Assembly (NCBI GenBank): GCA_022564385.1
Contig: JADFLN010000059.1
Location: forward strand, 1-8,888
Source: Nitrososphaerota archaeon
GTDB taxonomy: Archaea > Thermoproteota > Nitrososphaeria > Nitrososphaerales > Nitrosopumilaceae
Reading direction: 5' to 3'
DNA length: 8,888 nt
Shown here one piece after another: positions 5,166-8,888 of this stretch. Within the stretch, counting starts at the first letter, position 1, and each line of letters begins with the position of its first letter. The notes under the pieces were generated by a model. It did no database searches. It had not been told where the DNA came from and was given only the letters and a program-made list of their open reading frames with translations. The position numbers and the translations under genes are program-made.

Positions 5166-6431
5166 TTGAATGTTAAAGTTTTAGGAGCTGCCAATGAAGT
5201 TGGAAGATCTGGTTTTGTAGTTAATTGTGATGGAACCAATATTTTACTGGATTATGGAGTAATGTTTGGAAGAAGAGGAACACCACCAAAATATCCACTC
5301 CATGTAAAACCCAAGGATTTAGATGCAATCATAATTACTCATGCACACCTTGATCATTCAGGAAATGTTCCATCACTTTTTGTAAGTGGAAATACTGATG
5401 TCTATGCTACACCACCAACATTTGATCTATCAAAACTATTGATTGAAGACATGCTAAAAATTGAAAAGAATGCACATCCATTTGACCTGCCTGAACTTAA
5501 CAACATGATGAAAAATGCCAAGGAGATTGGATTTAAACAAAAAGTTACCAAGGGAAATGCAACTTTTGAGTTAAGGGAATCAGGACATGTTATTGGTGGG
5601 GCTACAGTTTTGATAGAATCAGGAAAAAAACGACTTTTCTATACTGGGGATATTAAAACAAATGGTTCAAGAATGCTTCGAGAGGCAGATTTTGATATAG
5701 GAGAAATTGATCTTTTGATTACTGAGAGTACATATTCTCAGACAGAACAAAAACCTAGAAGAGAATCAGAAGAGGAATTAATTGGATTTGCAAATGAAGT
5801 AATGGATAGAAAAGGAATACTGTTCATTCCATCATTTTCAGTTGAGCGCTCTCAAGAGATTGCATGTATTTTAAAGAATGCAAATTTTAAACACAGAATT
5901 ATCATGGATGGAATGGCACTCAAAGTAAATGAAATAATGTTTAGACACCCAGAATATTTGCGAGACCCCAAAGTTTTTGCTGATGCGATTAATAGTGCAA
6001 CTGCAATTAGAGAGCATAGTGAAAGAAAACGTGCCATGAAAGAACCTTGTGTGGTAATATCACCTGCAGGAATGTTAGTTGGAGGAAATGCTGTATTTTA
6101 TTTACAACAGCTATCATTTGATGATAAAAATGGAATTGCTCTAGTATCATATCAAGGTGAAGGAACCCCAGGAAGAAAATTACTAGAGACAGGAAAGGTA
6201 TCAACAAGAGGTAAAGACGTCAATGTAACAGCAGAGGTAAAACAGTTCGAGTTTTCAGGACACGCAGATAGAAATGAGTTATTTGATATGATCAAAAGGA
6301 TTAGAGGAAATCCCAAAGTGCTTACAGTTCATGGGGATTCTAAATCATGTGAGATGTTTGCTCAAGAAATTCATGAGAAATTTGGTTTAGAAGCGCATGC
6401 ACCTGCAGTTAATGAAACAATAACTGTCTGA
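5166..6431 (+). CDS. Beta-CASP metallo-beta-lactamase RNase, aCPSF2-like
   Basis: This 421-residue protein belongs to the archaeal CPSF73-related beta-CASP ribonucleases, zinc-dependent enzymes of RNA 3'-end processing and decay. All catalytic motifs are visible: ILLDYG (Asp29), THAHLDHSG (His59, His61, Asp63, His64), SGHVIGG (His141), YTGD (Asp162), beta-CASP motif A TEST (Glu187), motif B SGHAD (His366) and motif C VHGD (His389). The region 190-350 between the lactamase halves is the beta-CASP insert. There are no N-terminal KH domains; at about 420 residues it matches the aCPSF2 type rather than the termination factor aCPSF1 (about 630-650). TTG 5166 is forced as the start, since an in-frame stop lies at 5160-5162 and no other start precedes the first strand. 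The Ogg1 gene follows after one base. A remnant of this gene's 5' part lies at 4744-4813. Confidence 0.93.
   Translation: MNVKVLGAANEVGRSGFVVNCDGTNILLDYGVMFGRRGTPPKYPLHVKPKDLDAIIITHAHLDHSGNVPSLFVSGNTDVYATPPTFDLSKLLIEDMLKIEKNAHPFDLPELNNMMKNAKEIGFKQKVTKGNATFELRESGHVIGGATVLIESGKKRLFYTGDIKTNGSRMLREADFDIGEIDLLITESTYSQTEQKPRRESEEELIGFANEVMDRKGILFIPSFSVERSQEIACILKNANFKHRIIMDGMALKVNEIMFRHPEYLRDPKVFADAINSATAIREHSERKRAMKEPCVVISPAGMLVGGNAVFYLQQLSFDDKNGIALVSYQGEGTPGRKLLETGKVSTRGKDVNVTAEVKQFEFSGHADRNELFDMIKRIRGNPKVLTVHGDSKSCEMFAQEIHEKFGLEAHAPAVNETITV
5535..5547 (+). repeat. 13-bp direct repeat inside the beta-CASP gene
   Basis: AAACAAAAAGTTA occurs here, at 4414-4426 and at 4801-4813, all on the plus strand. 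The two outer sites are the inferred pair that recombined; the middle one is the joint, matching the beta-CASP gene to its left and the small-gene 3' flank (ACGAG) to its right. Confidence 0.75.
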
Positions 6432-6432
6432 A

Positions 6433-7275
6433 ATGCAAGAAAACTATGTGATAAATGTTGAAAATTCAATCAACAGTGGTCAAGTATTTCTTTGGAAAAA
6501 AAATGGAGTTTTCTGGTACGGTGTTAATGGTCAAGATGTTCTTCGTATAGATAAAAATGGCATTATCAAGTCGTATCAAAATTTGAAAACAGATTTCTTT
6601 AGAAAAAATGATGATATAGATATCATAATCAAATCAATTTCAAGAGATAAGATAGTTAGAAATGCTGTAAAAAAATATCACGGCTTAAGAATTCTCAAAC
6701 AGGAACCTTTCCAATGTTTGATTTCATTTATTGTTTCATCAAACTCTAACATTCAAAAAATAAAAACTAGCCTTGAAAACATATCAAGAAAGTTTGGAAC
6801 TAAGATAGAATTTGAAAATCAAAAGTTTTTTTTATTTCCTAAATCAGAGAAACTTGCCAAAGTATCAATTAATGAAATTAGAAAGTGTGGAGTAGGATAC
6901 AGAGCTGAATTCATTAAAGAAGCAGCAAACATAATTTTTTCAAAAGAAGTAGATTTTGAGAGTTTAAAAAAATCTAATTATTTTGAGGTCAAGAAGAACA
7001 TGTGTTCTATTCCAGGTGTTGGAAACAAGGTTGCAGATTGCATAATGTTATTTTCATTAAATAAACTAGAGGCATTTCCATTAGATAGATGGATGATTAG
7101 AATTTTAGAAAAATATTATTTTAATGAATTTCATCTTGAAACAAAAACAATTACAGAAAAACAATATAACATTCTTCATGAAAAAATTGTAAATCATTTT
7201 GGTCCATATGCAGGCTATGCACAGCAGTTTCTCTTTAAAATGGAGAGAGAAAATTATCAAAAGAAATGGCTGTAA
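6433..7275 (+). CDS. ogg: Ogg1-type 8-oxoguanine DNA glycosylase/AP lyase
   Basis: This enzyme removes 8-oxoguanine from DNA and cuts the resulting abasic site, the first step of base excision repair. It is 280 residues, helix-hairpin-helix superfamily. Visible: GQVFLW (16-21, matching the Ogg1 GQ.F.W signature), EPFQCLISFIVSSNSNI (91-107), GVGYRAEFI (153-161, where others have GYRA.YI), the HhH motif CSIPGVGNKVADCIML (191-206) with catalytic Lys199, and the catalytic aspartate Asp218 in FPLDRW. It keeps the N-terminal TBP-like region of eukaryotic Ogg1 and so is not the shorter archaeal Ogg2 or AGOG. IVSSNSN replaces the common ICSQNNN. The ATG is one base after the beta-CASP stop, so the two are an operon; no separate promoter is seen. 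Its stop is 33 bases before a tRNA gene. Confidence 0.92.
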   Translation: MQENYVINVENSINSGQVFLWKKNGVFWYGVNGQDVLRIDKNGIIKSYQNLKTDFFRKNDDIDIIIKSISRDKIVRNAVKKYHGLRILKQEPFQCLISFIVSSNSNIQKIKTSLENISRKFGTKIEFENQKFFLFPKSEKLAKVSINEIRKCGVGYRAEFIKEAANIIFSKEVDFESLKKSNYFEVKKNMCSIPGVGNKVADCIMLFSLNKLEAFPLDRWMIRILEKYYFNEFHLETKTITEKQYNILHEKIVNHFGPYAGYAQQFLFKMERENYQKKWL

Positions 7276-7278
7276 ACC

Positions 7279-7286
7279 CTTAAAAT
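7279..7286 (+). promoter_or_regulatory. Probable TATA box of tRNA-Arg
   Basis: CTTAAAAT is centred 26 bases before the first tRNA base, beginning 3 bases after the Ogg1 stop codon. This spacing suits a transcript starting at or just before the mature 5' end. Confidence 0.4.
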
Positions 7287-7308
7287 GGTAATTAATTGGT
7301 AGGTTTTT

Positions 7309-7383
7309 GGGCCCATAGCTCAGCATGGACAGAGTGTTGGACTTCTAATCCAATGGTCAAGGGATCGAAGCCCTTTGGGCCCG
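7309..7383 (+). tRNA. tRNA-Arg(UCU)
   Basis: A full cloverleaf can be folded by hand. Acceptor stem is GGGCCCA (7309-7315) with TGGGCCC (7376-7382) and G73 at 7383. D-stem is GCTC/GAGT (7318-7321, 7332-7335) around a 10-base loop with G18G19. Anticodon stem is TTGGA/TCCAA (7337-7341, 7349-7353) with loop CTTCTAA and anticodon TCT at 7344-7346. The variable loop is 5 bases, and the T-stem is AAGGG/CCCTT around ATCGAAG. It has no intron, and CCA is not encoded, as is common in archaea. It reads AGA (and by wobble AGG), so as an ANN-decoding tRNA it is a natural t6A target for Kae1. The T-loop begins with A where T54 is normal. Confidence 0.96.
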
Positions 7384-7409
7384 CTTAACAAAATTATTTA
7401 TTCTGATTT

Positions 7410-7418
7410 GGAGATGAT
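7410..7418 (+). promoter_or_regulatory. Strong Shine-Dalgarno site deciding a GTG start
   Basis: GGAGATGAT matches eight of nine bases of GGAGGTGAT, the complement of the conserved 16S rRNA 3' end, six bases before GTG 7425. It contains ATG at 7414 and 7417, but neither is in the frame of the long reading frame. Most other starts in this window lack such a site, so this gene likely has a real 5' leader, perhaps read through from the tRNA. Confidence 0.7.
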
Positions 7419-7424
7419 GTTTTC

Positions 7425-7775
7425 GTGAAAGATATACAATTCAAACTAAACTCGATGGATATTCACCCGAATTCTGAAATCAAGGGAATAATTTCTGTCG
7501 CTTATCCTGGAAGATATGATGGAGTTGTGATAAATACTCAAATTTTGGATTCAAATGAACACATAATCTACAAATCATACAATGGAAAGAGCATATCACA
7601 AAATGTTTCAAGATTATTCATCAACAAGGATGTCATGCCTGAAAACAAGGCAGAATTTACTGCACTAATTAAATTTGAACCAACACAAGAATATGAAATA
7701 AAGTTTAGAGCATCAATTATTGAGCAACATAAAGAAATTGAAAGCCAAATAATTTTTGCAAAATATTCTATCTAG
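7425..7775 (+). CDS. Unrecognised 116-residue beta-rich protein
   Basis: I do not recognise this protein with confidence. It is soluble, without signal peptide, membrane helix or Cys, and it alternates hydrophobic and polar residues in strands throughout: FKLNSMDIHPNSEIKGIISV (6-25), YDGVVINTQILD (31-42), HIIYKSYNG (46-54), AEFTALIKF (76-84), YEIKFRASIIE (89-99). That pattern fits an immunoglobulin-like or arrestin-like beta sandwich. PGRYDGVVINTQI resembles the 'pG....gv.i.v.i' turn of arrestin-fold proteins, but this is only a hint. GTG 7425 is chosen because of the strong Shine-Dalgarno before it; an in-frame stop lies at 7404-7406. The gene stands 41 bases behind tRNA-Arg on the same strand. 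Its TAG stop overlaps the stop of the convergent cupredoxin gene, sharing the bases CTAG. Confidence 0.75.
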   Translation: MKDIQFKLNSMDIHPNSEIKGIISVAYPGRYDGVVINTQILDSNEHIIYKSYNGKSISQNVSRLFINKDVMPENKAEFTALIKFEPTQEYEIKFRASIIEQHKEIESQIIFAKYSI

Positions 7776-8233
7776 AATCTGCTCAGCTCTATAGAAATTG
7801 TTCCAGTCATCCATGGATGAGGTTCACAATGGTAAGGAATTTCCTGAACTTCTGTAAATAAGAATTCGTAAGAATCACCAGGTTTTATTACACCGCTAGA
7901 CCCAAAGTCTCCACTATATGCATCAGAAGCTCTATGATCAGGTGTTACTGTATGAGGAGTGTCATCATTATTTTGCCAAATTACTTTGTTGCTAATACCC
8001 AATAGTACTTTTGGTTGGTTTGGGACATAGTTTTCATTTCCATCAATTACTGCACCTGGAACAATTTCAATAATGAAATCTACTTCTGGATTTAAGATAT
8101 GTTCAGATACAGATGGCTTTGCCAAAGATTCAGGAATATAAAATGAAGTGTAAAATATAACCGAGACAGACATGCCAATAAGTATTGCAATAACCCCTAT
8201 ACCATAAGCATGGCTTGATGTAGGTGAACTCAT
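7772..8233 (-). CDS. Membrane-anchored type 1 copper (cupredoxin/plastocyanin-like) protein
   Basis: This 153-residue protein has an N-terminal membrane anchor (residues about 10-34) and an external cupredoxin domain, placing it on the outer face of the cytoplasmic membrane. The copper ligands are visible: His94 in DDTPHTV, and Cys136, His139 and Met142 in HCEPHPWM. This is the type 1 blue-copper set; the two-Cys CuA signature of classical oxidase subunit II is absent. The anchor plus cupredoxin layout matches small electron-transfer proteins or subunit-II-like proteins of thaumarchaeal respiratory chains. Its ATG overlaps the stop of the membrane protein gene upstream as ATGA, and a GAGGGG stretch lies about 8-13 bases before it, so it is translationally coupled to that gene. 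I infer a role in electron delivery to a copper-haem oxidase encoded just beyond the window. Certainty is high for the fold, moderate for the role. Confidence 0.9.
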   Translation of the reverse strand: MSSPTSSHAYGIGVIAILIGMSVSVIFYTSFYIPESLAKPSVSEHILNPEVDFIIEIVPGAVIDGNENYVPNQPKVLLGISNKVIWQNNDDTPHTVTPDHRASDAYSGDFGSSGVIKPGDSYEFLFTEVQEIPYHCEPHPWMTGTISIELSRF

Positions 8234-8865
8234 TTTTTCAACCCCTCTAGATCATCAGAACCAAGATTTGGATTGTTATCTGTACCAGTTCCCAAATCTG
8301 CTTGAGTCTTGGGTATTGGAACTTCTGGAGCTAATTCTTTTGGTTCTTGTTTTCCTTCTGTAGTATCTTTTGGAAGTTTACTTGTTTCAGAAGATACATC
8401 AGATTCTGGCAGCTTTGGTTGATCTTCCTGTACTGGAATAGGTGGAGGTGGTGGTGCCTTTTTTTCTTCACTCAAAGCATATCTGTAAAGATGGAAGAAT
8501 GCGGCAAACACCAACAAGATTATTCCAACGAAGAATAATGACATGTTCTTCATTCCTGTCAAAGCGGCATTGTATGCTGCAATGTTTAGGAATACTTGGA
8601 ATGCTAATAAAGCAACTAGTAACCAATTAATCCATTTTTCAGAGAGATTAATTGTGGCAACTTTTTGTGGACCAGTATTTTTTGCAAGTTTTGATTTTCT
8701 TTCAGCTTCATTTGCAAGTTTAATCATCATATATGTAAATCCAAAACTTAGTGGCACCAGTAAGATCATTACAGAGTAGAAGAATATTGGATCAATTACC
8801 AAACGCTCTACTAATGGAACCGTGACGTCAGGATCAATGTAGAATCCCCAATATGTGGTAACCAT
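8230..8865 (-). CDS. Three-helix membrane protein with Pro/acid-rich tail, probable oxidase-locus subunit; 5' end possibly outside window
   Basis: This 211-residue protein has three predicted membrane helices at about residues 25-50, 78-100 and 107-130. They are followed by an 80-residue low-complexity tail (132-211) that begins with a run of six prolines and is rich in Pro, Glu, Asp, Lys and Thr. I do not recognise a domain and see no haem or copper ligand set. The coupling of its stop to the cupredoxin start (ATGA) says the two act together, so a structural or accessory role in a terminal oxidase complex is a reasonable inference. ATG 8865 is the first Met, but the frame stays open upstream to the window edge (ITSIAQI before Met1) and no Shine-Dalgarno is visible there. 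The true start may therefore lie outside, possibly adding residues or a further helix. Confidence 0.75.
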   Translation of the reverse strand: MVTTYWGFYIDPDVTVPLVERLVIDPIFFYSVMILLVPLSFGFTYMMIKLANEAERKSKLAKNTGPQKVATINLSEKWINWLLVALLAFQVFLNIAAYNAALTGMKNMSLFFVGIILLVFAAFFHLYRYALSEEKKAPPPPPIPVQEDQPKLPESDVSSETSKLPKDTTEGKQEPKELAPEVPIPKTQADLGTGTDNNPNLGSDDLEGLKK

Positions 8866-8888
8866 AATCTGAGCAATGCTAGTAATAC

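Noticed and set aside
5166..6431. aCPSF1-type transcription termination factor
   Set aside because: The protein is about 420 residues and begins directly with the lactamase fold; the N-terminal KH domains of aCPSF1 are missing.
7772..8233. CuA-containing cytochrome oxidase subunit II
   Set aside because: Only one Cys lies in the copper loop (CEPHPWM); the CxxxC pair needed for CuA is absent, so it was called a type 1 cupredoxin.
8347..8779. Plus-strand open frames opposite the membrane protein
   Set aside because: They are antisense to the helices and proline-rich tail; their hydrophobic and Cys/Trp-rich composition is a by-product of the opposing codons.
8811..8888. Hydrophobic minus-strand frame at the right edge (VLLALLRLWLP, stop at 8811-8813) as the end of an upstream gene
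   Set aside because: It would overlap the membrane protein gene by more than 50 bases; too short at the edge to judge, so not listed as a gene.

Overview
This window looks like a stretch of chromosome from a low-GC archaeon, most probably a marine ammonia-oxidising Thaumarchaeota/Nitrososphaerota of the Nitrosopumilus type. The reasons are: archaeal/eukaryal-type genes (Kae1, Fap7/AK6-like kinase, archaeosine tRNA-guanine transglycosylase, a beta-CASP RNase, Ogg1); TATA-like boxes about 26-30 bp ahead of apparently leaderless starts; frequent TTG/GTG starts; and a membrane-anchored type 1 copper protein next to a membrane protein, as in the copper-based respiratory chains of this group. The genus is an inference from gene content and base composition, not a database match.

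Left part (1-3958): kae1 (cut by the left edge) and a TGS-domain GTPase form a minus-strand pair separated by one base. Diverging from them on the plus strand are a Fap7-like P-loop kinase and tgtA. The theme is translation: t6A and archaeosine tRNA modification, ribosome-associated GTPase, small-subunit maturation.

Middle part (3959-5165): a minus-strand ferredoxin whose second cluster motif has Asp in place of a Cys, then two tandem copies of an unrecognised 75-residue protein with matching promoters and T-rich ends. Between the two copies lies about 70 bp that matches, in order, short pieces of the beta-CASP gene further right. This looks like the scar of a tandem duplication that crossed over at a 13-bp direct repeat; it is the most informative thing in the window.

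Right part (5166-8888): a beta-CASP metallo-beta-lactamase RNase and an Ogg1-type DNA glycosylase form a plus-strand pair with a one-base gap. They are followed by tRNA-Arg(UCU) and a small unrecognised beta-rich protein with a strong Shine-Dalgarno site. That gene meets the cupredoxin gene head-on with overlapping stop codons. The cupredoxin is translationally coupled (ATGA overlap) to a three-helix membrane protein whose reading frame stays open to the right edge. These last two are probably part of a terminal oxidase or related electron-transfer locus continuing outside the window.

No CRISPR array, transposase, phage gene, riboswitch or rRNA was seen, and no gene-free stretch exceeds 300 bases.
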